Positions 32,325-40,469 of a DNA stretch of 64,000 nt are shown here, piece by piece. The DNA is taken from positions 1 to 64,000 of the forward strand of contig NZ_OMWA01000001.1 of the NCBI RefSeq assembly GCF_900314615.1, written 5' to 3'. The notes under the pieces were generated by a model. The model was not told the DNA's origin. It worked only from the letters and a program-made list of their open reading frames with translations, and made no database searches. Position 1 is the first letter of the stretch. Every line of letters starts with the position of its first letter. The position numbers and the translations under genes were made by a program. The stretch comes from an uncultured Methanobrevibacter sp. GTDB lineage: Archaea; Methanobacteriota; Methanobacteria; Methanobacteriales; Methanobacteriaceae.

Positions 32325-34775
32325 ATGATAATAATTAGGGGCGCCAGAGTTCATAATCTCAAAAATGTTGATGTGGACATTCCTCTTGGAAAAATCGTTG
32401 CAGTCAGCGGCGTTTCCGGAAGCGGTAAATCCTCTCTGGCATTGGGCGTATTATATTCTGAGGGTTCTCGCAGATATTTGGATGCATTGTCAACTTATAC
32501 TCGGCGTAGAATTTCACAATCTCAAAAAGCTCAGGTTGATATGATTCAGTATGTTCCGGCAGCTTTGGCATTGCATCAGAGACCAAATGTTCCAAATATA
32601 CGTTCTACATTCGGAACATCAACTGAACTTTTAAATTCATTAAGATTATTGTATTCAAGATGCGGAAATTATACATGTCCAAACGGCCATTTCCTGGAGC
32701 CGACTTTAAGTGTCGCCCGTGATATTCCAATAAAATGCCCGGAATGTGGTGTGGAATTCTGGGGATTGGGTGCTGAGGAATATGCATTCAACTCCGATGG
32801 TGCCTGTCCGACATGCAGCGGAACAGGTTATATCCGGGATGTCGATACTTCAAAATTAGTTTCAGATGAAAACAAAACCCTTGAAGAAGGTGCAGTTGAT
32901 GCATGGAACCAGTTTGGTATTTCCTGGATGTATCATGTAGCAGGTGAGCTGGGAGTCAGGATAAATGTGCCGTTTAAGGATCTGACTGATGAGGAAAAGG
33001 ATATAGTTTATAATGGTCCTGCAGTTAAAAAATACATTAACATTCCTTCTAAAAACGGCAAGTTATTTGAACTGAATGCCGAATATCGTAATGCTCATAA
33101 AGCTATTGAAGAAGCTTTAAGAAATGCAAAAACCGAAAAAGGACTAACTAAGATTAATAAATTCCTAACAACTAAAGTATGCAGCGACTGTGAAGGTACC
33201 AGATTAAATTCAAAAGCACGTGAAACTTTGTTTGGCGGATTGAATCTCCCTCAGGCATGTCAAATGAACTTAAAAGAACTTGTTTCATGGATTCCTGAAG
33301 TTATAAAAGAATTGCCGGATGGTGTTCGAGAAATGGCTTTGGATATTTCTGAGGAATTTATGGACAATGCAAAAATATTGCTTGATTTAGGATTAAGCTA
33401 TATTTCACTGGACAGGCCTTCAAACACTCTTTCTACCGGTGAACTGCAGAGGGTTCAAATTGCAAAAACCCTGAGAAACCGTACAACCGGGGTACTCTAT
33501 GTTTTGGATGAACCTTCCATAGGTCTTCATCCTAACAATGTTGACGGGCTAATCAATGTCATAAAAAGACTGGTTGAAGATGGAAATTCAATTATTCTGG
33601 TTGATCATGATACAAAAATTTTAAGCATTGCAGATTATATGATTGAAATGGGACCTGAAGCAGGTGCTTGCGGTGGAAATATCATAGCTAAAGGAACTCT
33701 TGATGAAATCAAGGCAAATCCATCATCTCAAATCGCTCCATTTTTAACAAACTCTGAGGAAATCATCATAAGAGATAAATCACAGAATATCTTTGAAAAC
33801 GGTGAAATCAATATCAAAACTTCTCAGATTCACAATGTGCAGGAGATGGATGTTAAAATTCCGAAAGGCAAATTAACTGTAGTCAGCGGAGTTTCAGGAA
33901 GCGGCAAAACAACACTGCTTCTTGAAGCATTATATCCTTCAGTTAAAGCATACATCAACGATGAAGATTTGCCTGACGGAGTTAAAGATATTGACTGTGA
34001 AGGCATTAAAAAAATAGACTTGATTGACAGTGTTCCAATCGGAAAAAACGTAAGAAGCACTGTTGCAACTTACTCCAAGGTTCTTGATGATTTAAGACGT
34101 GAATTTGCCAAGTTAACTGATGAATATAAAATGGCTGACTTTTCATACAATACCGGAAAATTGAGATGTGAAACCTGCAATGGCACAGGGCACGTTTCCA
34201 TGGATGTGCAGTTCCTTCCTGATGTCGAAATGACCTGTCCGGACTGTAATGGTCTTAGATATGGCCGAAAAGTTGATGAAATAACATATAACGGTTTGTC
34301 TATAGCAGACATTATGAGTCTCACTATTGATGAAGCATTAGAGGAGCTGTTTGAGCTTAAAAAAGTCACATCTAAACTGCAGAAACTCTCTGATTTAGGA
34401 TTGGGTTATCTCACATTGGGTGAAGCCACTCCGAGTTTGTCAGGTGGTGAAGCACAAAGGCTGAAACTGGCTTCTGAAATTGGAAAATCCCAGAAAAATT
34501 CAATATTCATCTTTGATGAACCGACAATAGGTCTTCATCCGTTGGATGTAAAGGTTTTAATAGATGTCTTTGATAATCTGATTGGCAAGGGAGCTACTGT
34601 TATTGTAATTGAGCATGACCTGGATTTAATAGCAAATGCAGATTACATTATTGATATTGGAATTGGTGAAGATTACAGTGCAGGTGAAATACTTGCCGAA
34701 GGCAGTCTGAAAGAAATTATAAATTCTAAAAATAGTTTAACAGGCAAATATCTGGCTGAAAAAGAACTGCTGTGA
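32325..34775 (+). CDS. UvrA-like ATPase without the UvrB-binding domain
   Basis: A 816-residue twin-ABC protein of the UvrA family. The first cassette has GVSGSGKSSLALGVLYSEGS and LSTGELQRVQIAKTL; the second has SGSGKTTLLLEALYPS and LSGGEAQRLKLASEIG. Zinc modules are CPNG...CPECG...CPTCSGTGY and CETCNGTGH...CPDCNG. Canonical UvrA is about 940 residues; here the UvrB-binding region after RLLYSRCGNY is missing, as in UvrA2/DrrC-type proteins linked to drug or DNA-intercalator tolerance. The start is set at ATG 32325 because TTTTTATATATC at 32295-32306 lies about 25 bases upstream, favouring a leaderless start; ATG 32313 is possible. Confidence 0.88.
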   Translation: MIIIRGARVHNLKNVDVDIPLGKIVAVSGVSGSGKSSLALGVLYSEGSRRYLDALSTYTRRRISQSQKAQVDMIQYVPAALALHQRPNVPNIRSTFGTSTELLNSLRLLYSRCGNYTCPNGHFLEPTLSVARDIPIKCPECGVEFWGLGAEEYAFNSDGACPTCSGTGYIRDVDTSKLVSDENKTLEEGAVDAWNQFGISWMYHVAGELGVRINVPFKDLTDEEKDIVYNGPAVKKYINIPSKNGKLFELNAEYRNAHKAIEEALRNAKTEKGLTKINKFLTTKVCSDCEGTRLNSKARETLFGGLNLPQACQMNLKELVSWIPEVIKELPDGVREMALDISEEFMDNAKILLDLGLSYISLDRPSNTLSTGELQRVQIAKTLRNRTTGVLYVLDEPSIGLHPNNVDGLINVIKRLVEDGNSIILVDHDTKILSIADYMIEMGPEAGACGGNIIAKGTLDEIKANPSSQIAPFLTNSEEIIIRDKSQNIFENGEINIKTSQIHNVQEMDVKIPKGKLTVVSGVSGSGKTTLLLEALYPSVKAYINDEDLPDGVKDIDCEGIKKIDLIDSVPIGKNVRSTVATYSKVLDDLRREFAKLTDEYKMADFSYNTGKLRCETCNGTGHVSMDVQFLPDVEMTCPDCNGLRYGRKVDEITYNGLSIADIMSLTIDEALEELFELKKVTSKLQKLSDLGLGYLTLGEATPSLSGGEAQRLKLASEIGKSQKNSIFIFDEPTIGLHPLDVKVLIDVFDNLIGKGATVIVIEHDLDLIANADYIIDIGIGEDYSAGEILAEGSLKEIINSKNSLTGKYLAEKELL

Positions 34776-34788
34776 AGTTGGTGAAATA

Positions 34789-35898
34789 ATGCAGGAAGAC
34801 ATTAACAGATTTGGTTTCGGATTCATGAGATTGCCTTTCAAAAAAGGTGAAATAGACTATGAAAAAACTAATGAGATGGTTGATGAATTCATATCTCGGG
34901 GAGGCAAATTCTTTGACACAGGTTTTGATTATCTCGATGAAGAAAGTGAAGTGGCCATTAGAAAAGCTGTTGTTGAGAGATATCCTAGAGATAAGTTCTG
35001 CATTTCCGATAAGATGCCTGTCTATACAATGAAACGCAGTGACAATCCCTATGAGATTTTTGAAACTCAGCTTGAACGCTGCGGTGTTGACTATTTTGAC
35101 TATTATCTGGTTCATGATCCTGAAGACAGGTATTATGAAGGATTATGCAAGGAACTGGATATTTTCAATATCTTAAAGGAATTCAAAAGTCAGGGAAGAA
35201 TCAAAAGACTCGGATTAAGTCTTCATGACACTCCTGAAGTATTGGATAAGATACTGACGCAACATCCTGAAGTCGAATTCGTACTCCTGCAAATTAACTA
35301 TAATGATTGGAACAGCTCATATGTTCAATCCAGGCAATGTTATGAAGTTGCTATAAAACACAACAAGCCTGTTTTTGTAATGGGTCCTCTTAAAGGCGGA
35401 CAGCTGGCAAGGGTAAATGCTAAAGTGAAAAATATATTCAATTCATACAATGACTTGTCCCCTGCACTTTGGGCTTTGGCTTTTGTTTTGAATCTCGAAA
35501 ATGTTGACATGATTTTAAGCGGAATGTCCAGTCTTGATGAAGTTTGCCAGAACATGGTGTTCATTAAGAATTTCAAAAAGCTAACAGAAAATGAACTCAG
35601 AATAATAAGTAAAGCCCGTGATTTGATGGATAATCGTGGCCAAATAGATTGCACTACATGTGATTACTGTAAAAACCACTGTCCTAATGATATTCCCATC
35701 TCCAAATACTTTGAATTATATAACTTAAACAAAAATTCAGAAAAATTGAATACTGATTATTATGCGGAATATGACAATCTGGCCTGCGAATTTATAAAGG
35801 CATCTGATTGTGATGAATGCGGTATGTGTGAAGATACCTGTCCTCAGCATTTAAGAATTTCAAAAGAGCTTAAAAAGGTCGCCGACCTTTTTGAATAG
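34789..35898 (+). CDS. Aldo/keto reductase with C-terminal 4Fe-4S domain
   Basis: A 369-residue aldo-keto reductase barrel with a ferredoxin-like tail, paralogous in plan to the one at 15317. Barrel motifs are GFGFMRLPF, KFFDTGFDYLDEESE, YYLVHDPED and MGPLKGG. Cluster motifs are CTTCDYCKNHCPNDI and CDECGMCEDTCPQHL. Substrate is unknown. GGTGA upstream of the ATG is the ribosome binding site. It starts 13 bases after the UvrA-like gene and ends in a terminator hairpin just before the first regulon palindrome. Confidence 0.9.
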   Translation: MQEDINRFGFGFMRLPFKKGEIDYEKTNEMVDEFISRGGKFFDTGFDYLDEESEVAIRKAVVERYPRDKFCISDKMPVYTMKRSDNPYEIFETQLERCGVDYFDYYLVHDPEDRYYEGLCKELDIFNILKEFKSQGRIKRLGLSLHDTPEVLDKILTQHPEVEFVLLQINYNDWNSSYVQSRQCYEVAIKHNKPVFVMGPLKGGQLARVNAKVKNIFNSYNDLSPALWALAFVLNLENVDMILSGMSSLDEVCQNMVFIKNFKKLTENELRIISKARDLMDNRGQIDCTTCDYCKNHCPNDIPISKYFELYNLNKNSEKLNTDYYAEYDNLACEFIKASDCDECGMCEDTCPQHLRISKELKKVADLFE

Positions 35899-35912
35899 TT
35901 TATTTTTTTTCA
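35872..35912 (+). terminator. Terminator hairpin inside the aldo-keto reductase 3' end
   Basis: AAAAAGGTC (35872-35880) pairs with GACCTTTTT (35884-35892) over a three-base loop, followed by TTTATTTTTTTTC. The stem is inside the coding sequence and the stop codon lies between stem and T tract. Confidence 0.65.
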
Positions 35913-35925
35913 TTAATTTTAAATA

Positions 35926-35937
35926 TAACAATTGTTA
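35926..35937. promoter_or_regulatory. Palindromic operator box, copy 1 (fdhD-like gene)
   Basis: TAACAATTGTTA is a perfect 12-base palindrome, preceded by ATA. It lies 25 bases before the ATG of the FdhD-like gene, overlapping the likely core promoter, a position typical of repressor sites. Five further copies occur at 38738, 38919, 42150, 42170 and 44450. Confidence 0.75.
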
Positions 35938-35961
35938 ATATTTATAATTGAGGTAGATAAA

Positions 35962-36792
35962 ATGGATTTTTTAAGGCAAAGTGATGTAATTCAATGGGTG
36001 GATGGTGAATATAAAACCATCAAGGAAAACAGTGTCGATGATGAATATACTTATCTTTTTATAGATTATTTGCCTCCACGTAAATTTTCAACTTATCCTA
36101 AAGACCTGGAGGACTTTGCAGTAGGATACTGTCTTGGTGAAGGATTAATTAAAGACTACAGCGATATCAAATCAATCACCCTGGACGGAACTAATGTTTT
36201 GGTTTCAACTACTTTAACACATAATCCTGAAGAAGACCTTGAACAGGAAGGAATTGTTCAGGAGAGAAAAGGCAACTGTGAACATGCATGTGTCTGCAGA
36301 CTGCTTGAATATAATGGAGTAAACTCGGATAATGCTGGAGGAATACGATCTGAGCTTAAAACAATAGAACCAAATACTTCTGATTTAAAAATCGATGCAA
36401 CTCAAATTATAAAAGACATTAAACATTTAACAGATGAAGCTAAAATCTGGCAAAAAACAGCAGGTGTGCATGTTGCACAATTGAAATATGAAGACAATAT
36501 TATCATCCGTGAGGATGTCAGCCGTCACGTTGCAGTTGATAAAGTAATTGGAGCTGCCTCAAAAGAAGGTTATGATTTTTCAAAATGTTATATTTCATAC
36601 AGTGGAAGAATGCCTGCCGATATGTTAATCAAGGTTATAAGGGTTGGAATTCCTATAATCATATCAAATGCAGCACCTGCATCTTCAGGTATTGATGTGG
36701 CCAGAGCAGGTAACATCACTATGATAGGTTTTGTTCGTGACAACAGATTTACTGTTTATACTGCTCCGGAACGTGTAAATTTAAAAAAATAG
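35962..36792 (+). CDS. FdhD-like sulfurtransferase family protein
   Basis: FdhD proteins pass sulfur from a desulfurase to the molybdenum/tungsten cofactor of formate dehydrogenase. The 276-residue product has the family segments FAVGYCLGEGLI, KTAGVHVAQL, REDVSRHVAVDKVIGAAS, SGRMPADMLIKV and SNAAPASSGIDVARAGNITMIGF. The usual catalytic loop CGxCG is replaced by GNCEHACVC, so this is a diverged member and may not serve formate dehydrogenase. ATG 35962 is chosen because GAGGTAGAT precedes it. It carries the operator box and ends three bases from the convergent ThiF-like gene. Confidence 0.85.
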   Translation: MDFLRQSDVIQWVDGEYKTIKENSVDDEYTYLFIDYLPPRKFSTYPKDLEDFAVGYCLGEGLIKDYSDIKSITLDGTNVLVSTTLTHNPEEDLEQEGIVQERKGNCEHACVCRLLEYNGVNSDNAGGIRSELKTIEPNTSDLKIDATQIIKDIKHLTDEAKIWQKTAGVHVAQLKYEDNIIIREDVSRHVAVDKVIGAASKEGYDFSKCYISYSGRMPADMLIKVIRVGIPIIISNAAPASSGIDVARAGNITMIGFVRDNRFTVYTAPERVNLKK

Positions 36793-36795
36793 TGA

Positions 36796-37551
36796 TTAAA
36801 GTTCATCTAATGAAAATGAACCTAAATCCAATAAATCAAAAGTCAATATATTTGGAGCAACGGTTACTTTACCCACTCCAGTTATTATTTTATATGCTTC
36901 AAACGCTTCAAGACAACCTATCAGGTTTGGTGTAGGTCCGATAACAGGTGGGACTCCTGATGTAACGTTTTTCAATGCATCAACAGTTTCATCATTTAAT
37001 TCTTTACCTACTGATGGCAAATTGAACATTTCTTCGTATGTTTTATCACTGTTCGGTAAAAATACTGTAATTTGACCCATTGTTCCATGAATTGCACCGT
37101 GAATATATGGGATTCCTTTTTCTTTTGCTTTTCTTGACACAATAACTCTTGTAAGCACGTTATCCAGTGCGTCAATAACAATATTGGAATCTCCAATCAC
37201 TTTATCTATGTTTGTCTGGTCAATATGTTCATTGAATGTTGTAACTTTAACATAGGGATTAATCAGCCTTACTTTTTCAGCAGCTACACTGCTTTTATCA
37301 AGTCCCAAATCAGCTATTGATGCTAATGTCTGTCTGTTTAAGTTTGATAGGTCAAATGCATCTTTATCAACCAGAACAAGTTCTCCAATACCCATTCTTG
37401 CAAGCATTTCGATGGTTTCACCACCAATTCCACCACAACCAATAACTGTGATTTTTGCATCTTTAAATCTTTGCTGTTCGCTTCTAGTTACTATGCTCAT
37501 TTGTCGGGAAGCTATTTCCCAGTATCCATCACCTATGTATCTTGTTGGCAT
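36796..37551 (-). CDS. ThiF/MoeB/HesA-type E1-like adenylyltransferase
   Basis: A 251-residue E1-like enzyme that would adenylate the C-terminal glycine of a small ubiquitin-fold carrier. The nucleotide-binding VIGCGGIGGETIEMLARMGIG, the aspartate VDKDAFDLSNLNRQ (arginine finger) and the DALDNVLTR segment are clear. The zinc CxxC pairs of MoeB are absent. It lies eight bases downstream of the LarE-like gene on the same strand. The natural partner is the MoaD/ThiS-like protein encoded at 40266. Together they suggest carrier-bound thiocarboxylate formation. Confidence 0.9.
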   Translation of the reverse strand: MPTRYIGDGYWEIASRQMSIVTRSEQQRFKDAKITVIGCGGIGGETIEMLARMGIGELVLVDKDAFDLSNLNRQTLASIADLGLDKSSVAAEKVRLINPYVKVTTFNEHIDQTNIDKVIGDSNIVIDALDNVLTRVIVSRKAKEKGIPYIHGAIHGTMGQITVFLPNSDKTYEEMFNLPSVGKELNDETVDALKNVTSGVPPVIGPTPNLIGCLEAFEAYKIITGVGKVTVAPNILTFDLLDLGSFSLDEL

Positions 37552-37559
37552 TTTTTCAC

Positions 37560-38567
37560 CTAAATATTTCTTCTTAATTTTGGTAATATGTCCATAAATG
37601 CATCTAATGCAGTTTCGTAAGTCTCTAAGTCGTATCCTTCAATCAGTCCATTTTCATGGACGGTTATCTTTTCGAGGTTTATCTTTTCATTTGTGCAGGA
37701 AATAATCCCGTTCAGTTGCTTTTTGGTTTTTACAATATTTATTGTAAAAGGGAGTTGATATGAAAAACTATTGTTGGTATAATTTATTTTAATAAATTCA
37801 TCATCATCAATCTGAGATAAATTTACAGCAACACTCTTAAAACCTTGCTTAATGAGTTCAGCATTGATTTGATCATATTTTTTGGAGTTAAACAAGTCTT
37901 CTAAATTATCTACTTCAATTATGGTATATTTTTCTAAATCTCTAACTTTTGCAATTTGACATTTTGTGTTTTTTAAAATGTAATTCTCACAATGATTTAT
38001 TCTTTTGATTTTTTCAGGAGTGGTTTTCGTATTTGTTGGAATTCTTGTTGCAAGACAAGTTGTTGATTTAGAGTAAGGAATATTCTTTAGGTCTAAATAT
38101 CTATGAATGTCTTTGGAAGTTAATTTAGCGTCTATAAATGGTGTTTCAAATCCTTTTTTATAGGTTATAAGTATTCCTGGTCTGTCAATTACTAAATCAC
38201 TAATGTTATTGCCGTCACAAATGAAATCAAAACCATTTTCATTAGCTATTTTTTCAATATTGGAATACATCAGGTTTCTGCAGTTATAACATCTGCCTGA
38301 ATCATTTTTAAGGAACTCTTCTTCATTGAAAAAATTAATGTCGATAATTTCGTGTTTGATTCCAAATCTTTCTGTGAGATTTTTTGTATTTTCAATAAAA
38401 TCTGACGGAAACAGATGATTATTGATTGTTATAGCTAATGTTTCTTTTGCAACTTTAGAAGATAAATAGGCCATTAAAGTCGAATCGGCACCACCTGAAA
38501 ACCCAATGGCTACTTTTTTGTCTTTTAAAATTTCTTTAACAATATTAATTTTATCTTCCAAGTTCAT
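37560..38567 (-). CDS. LarE-like ATP-dependent sulfur transferase
   Basis: A 335-residue PP-loop ATPase of the LarE/ExsB group. The PP-loop GFSGGADST (residues about 22-30) binds ATP. Three cysteines occur at family positions, two in GRCYNCRNLMY and one in STTCLATRIP. This three-cysteine pattern is that of LarE proteins reported to hold a 4Fe-4S cluster for sulfur delivery. GNNISD and DRPGILITYKKGFETPFIDA are further family segments. About 80 extra C-terminal residues are unassigned. ATG 38567 is preferred because GTGAT precedes it and the fold begins there; the frame is open up to ATG 38660. It forms an operon with the ThiF-like gene. LarB and LarC are not in the window, so its target may not be lactate racemase. 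Confidence 0.87.
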   Translation of the reverse strand: MNLEDKINIVKEILKDKKVAIGFSGGADSTLMAYLSSKVAKETLAITINNHLFPSDFIENTKNLTERFGIKHEIIDINFFNEEEFLKNDSGRCYNCRNLMYSNIEKIANENGFDFICDGNNISDLVIDRPGILITYKKGFETPFIDAKLTSKDIHRYLDLKNIPYSKSTTCLATRIPTNTKTTPEKIKRINHCENYILKNTKCQIAKVRDLEKYTIIEVDNLEDLFNSKKYDQINAELIKQGFKSVAVNLSQIDDDEFIKINYTNNSFSYQLPFTINIVKTKKQLNGIISCTNEKINLEKITVHENGLIEGYDLETYETALDAFMDILPKLRRNI

Positions 38568-38615
38568 TTTATCACGTGTTTTGTTTCTATTGTTTTTTAA
38601 TAATTTCAGGAGTTG

Positions 38616-38650
38616 ATTTCCAATCAATGTATTATATTTTGATTGGAAAT
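38616..38650. promoter_or_regulatory. Perfect 12-bp hairpin in the larE-like leader
   Basis: ATTTCCAATCAA (38616-38627) and TTGATTGGAAAT (38639-38650) are perfect inverted copies around an 11-base loop. The element lies 49 bases upstream of the chosen start of the LarE-like gene, within its probable leader RNA. No T tract follows on the minus strand, so it is not a standard terminator. It may be a regulatory hairpin or protein site. Confidence 0.5.
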
Positions 38651-38737
38651 AATAAAACAATTTTGTTAGTTTAAATTGTTTCCTTTGTTTTAATGGTATG
38701 TTTCCTGATTCGGAAAAAATAATTGATATATTTAATA

Positions 38738-38749
38738 TAACAATAGTTA
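38738..38749. promoter_or_regulatory. Palindromic operator box, copy 2 (larE-thiF promoter)
   Basis: TAACAATAGTTA, preceded by ATA, differs from the perfect palindrome by one base. On the minus strand it lies a little downstream of a TATA-like TTTATATAG (about 38781-38790), so a bound protein would block the LarE-like transcript. It is also 212 bases upstream of the FAD oxidoreductase start. Confidence 0.68.
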
Positions 38750-38918
38750 TTTTTTCCTAAATACACTTTGATAATCTAACTATATAAATCTTTTGAAAAA
38801 TTTTTTGTAAAAATTATTTTTCTATCATTTTCTGTAATGTCCTTTTAAACATGGTTTAGTTTTAGTAGGTATTTTTTGAATTGGGATATAGAAAAATTTA
38901 AATGATTAGATAATCATA

Positions 38919-38930
38919 TAACAATTGTTA
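38919..38930. promoter_or_regulatory. Palindromic operator box, copy 3 (FAD oxidoreductase promoter)
   Basis: TAACAATTGTTA, preceded by ATA, is identical to copies 1 and 6. It ends eight bases before the GGAGGA ribosome binding site of the FAD oxidoreductase gene, so it falls in the start-site or leader region. An AAATTTAAAT upstream could be the TATA element. Confidence 0.75.
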
Positions 38931-38949
38931 ATATTGTGGAGGAATTAAA

Positions 38950-40269
38950 ATTTATGATGTTATAGTTATCGGAACTGGTGCCGGAGGGGCTACTGTAGCA
39001 AAAGATCTCTCCCAAAACGGCAATAAAGTTCTTGTTCTGGAGAAAGGAAACTTCCAAAAGGACGGAAATTATGTAAAACACATGAAAGTAAAGGATATCA
39101 ATCTTGAATATGATTTTTCAGATGAGGATAAAATCAGATATCCTTTTTTTACACAGCCTTTGGAACTGACAAATATTGAAGAAATCGGAGGGACAACTAC
39201 CTCTTCAATAGGAAACGCATGTTTTTCATGCAGCGGGTGCTATACGAATTCGATAATGCAGCAGTTTGAAGATAAAAAATTAGATATATTTGAAGAACTT
39301 TTAGAAGCCAGCGGAGAGCTTAATGTAAGATATTTTCCAAGAGAATTATGGGGGAATTCAACAAAGTTGATAGCTGATGCCGGAAATGAGTTGGGATATG
39401 TCGTTGAACCCATGCCGAAATTCATAAACTTTGACAAATGTACCTCCTGCGGCAAATGCGTCAATGGGTGTCTGTTTGATGCAAAATGGGATGCAACATA
39501 CTTTGTAAGTCAGGCAATAAAATACGGATGTGATGTAATCACTGATTTTAATGTATTTGAAGTATTGCATAAAGATAATCATGTTGTAGGTGTCGCCGGA
39601 ATTGATAAAAACAACTGCAAACATGAATATTTTGCTAAAAATGTAATTGTCAGTGCAGGAGCATTGAATACTCCAATCATACTTAAAAATTCTGGAATTG
39701 AAAATGTTGGAAATCACATATTCTTTGACATTTTCACAACAATTGGAGGCTATCTTAAGGATGCCAATCTCAAAAATGAACTGATGATGGGTATTAAGGC
39801 GGAATTCGGACCCTATTTTCTATCGCCCCACTATTCTATGCAGCTTCTTCCAAAAATCAGAGAAAAAGGCATTGATGCAGGTGAAAAGGATGTTATTGGT
39901 CTGATGTTAAAATTTGCTGATACCAGTATCGGAACAGTTGATTTTGAAGGCAATATTCAAAAGACATTAACCAAGATAGACATTGACCTGATTAAGGAGG
40001 GCTATCAAAAAGCTGAAAATATTTTATTGAAATTAGGTGTTCACAGGGAGTCAATTGTTGCTACATCTCTTAAGGGAGCGCATCCCGGAGGGACTGCCGC
40101 TGTCGGAGAAGTTGTGGACAATAATTTTGAAAGCGGAATTAAGGGTTTGTATGTTTGTGATGCAAGTGTCATTCCAGAAGCCCCAGGAAGACCACCTATC
40201 TTAACAATAGTTGCAATAGCTAAAAAAGTGGCTAAAATTGTAGATAAAAATATTGAGGTGAAAAAATGA
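38950..40269 (+). CDS. GMC-like FAD oxidoreductase with Fe-S motif, ATT start
   Basis: A 439-residue flavoprotein. The dinucleotide-binding N-terminus YDVIVIGTGAGGATVAKDL directly follows an ATT codon at 38950, which has a perfect GGAGGA six bases upstream. No ATG, GTG or TTG exists in frame between the upstream stop (38929) and ATG 39082, which would remove the whole FAD motif. The middle contains CFSCSGCYTNS and CTSCGKCVNGC, able to hold an Fe-S cluster. The C-terminus has GAHPGGTAAVGEVV and LYVCDASVIPEAPGRPP as in GMC oxidoreductases. The substrate is unknown. Its stop overlaps the MoaD/ThiS-like gene by four bases, implying functional coupling with a sulfur carrier. Confidence 0.85.
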   Translation: MYDVIVIGTGAGGATVAKDLSQNGNKVLVLEKGNFQKDGNYVKHMKVKDINLEYDFSDEDKIRYPFFTQPLELTNIEEIGGTTTSSIGNACFSCSGCYTNSIMQQFEDKKLDIFEELLEASGELNVRYFPRELWGNSTKLIADAGNELGYVVEPMPKFINFDKCTSCGKCVNGCLFDAKWDATYFVSQAIKYGCDVITDFNVFEVLHKDNHVVGVAGIDKNNCKHEYFAKNVIVSAGALNTPIILKNSGIENVGNHIFFDIFTTIGGYLKDANLKNELMMGIKAEFGPYFLSPHYSMQLLPKIREKGIDAGEKDVIGLMLKFADTSIGTVDFEGNIQKTLTKIDIDLIKEGYQKAENILLKLGVHRESIVATSLKGAHPGGTAAVGEVVDNNFESGIKGLYVCDASVIPEAPGRPPILTIVAIAKKVAKIVDKNIEVKK

Positions 40270-40466
40270 AGTACCAATTGAAATTTAAGCAAATAAATGA
40301 AACAAGAGAATTTGACGGATTACTGACAGTTAAAGATGTGCTCAATGATTTGGGTCTTTCTTCCCAGACCATTGTTGCAAAACAAAACGGTGAACTCACA
40401 ATTGAGGAAAGTGTCATTGAAGACGGTGATGAAATTCAATTGATTCAGATTATTTATGGTGGTTAG
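40266..40466 (+). CDS. MoaD/ThiS-like sulfur carrier protein
   Basis: A 66-residue beta-grasp protein ending in IIYGG, the di-glycine tail that E1-like enzymes adenylate and that then carries sulfur as a thiocarboxylate. The pattern FDGLLTVKDVLNDLGLSSQTIVAKQNGE and DGDEIQLIQI is typical of ThiS/MoaD. It is translationally coupled to the FAD oxidoreductase (ATGA overlap). The ThiF-like and LarE-like proteins encoded nearby are plausible partners. Whether it serves thiamine, molybdopterin or another pathway cannot be told from sequence. Confidence 0.9.
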   Translation: MKYQLKFKQINETREFDGLLTVKDVLNDLGLSSQTIVAKQNGELTIEESVIEDGDEIQLIQIIYGG

Positions 40467-40469
40467 CAG

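Noticed and set aside
38568..38949. tRNA or small RNA gene in the 380-base gap
   Set aside because: No cloverleaf, T-arm GTTC or CCA context; the hairpin and two palindromes explain the visible structure.
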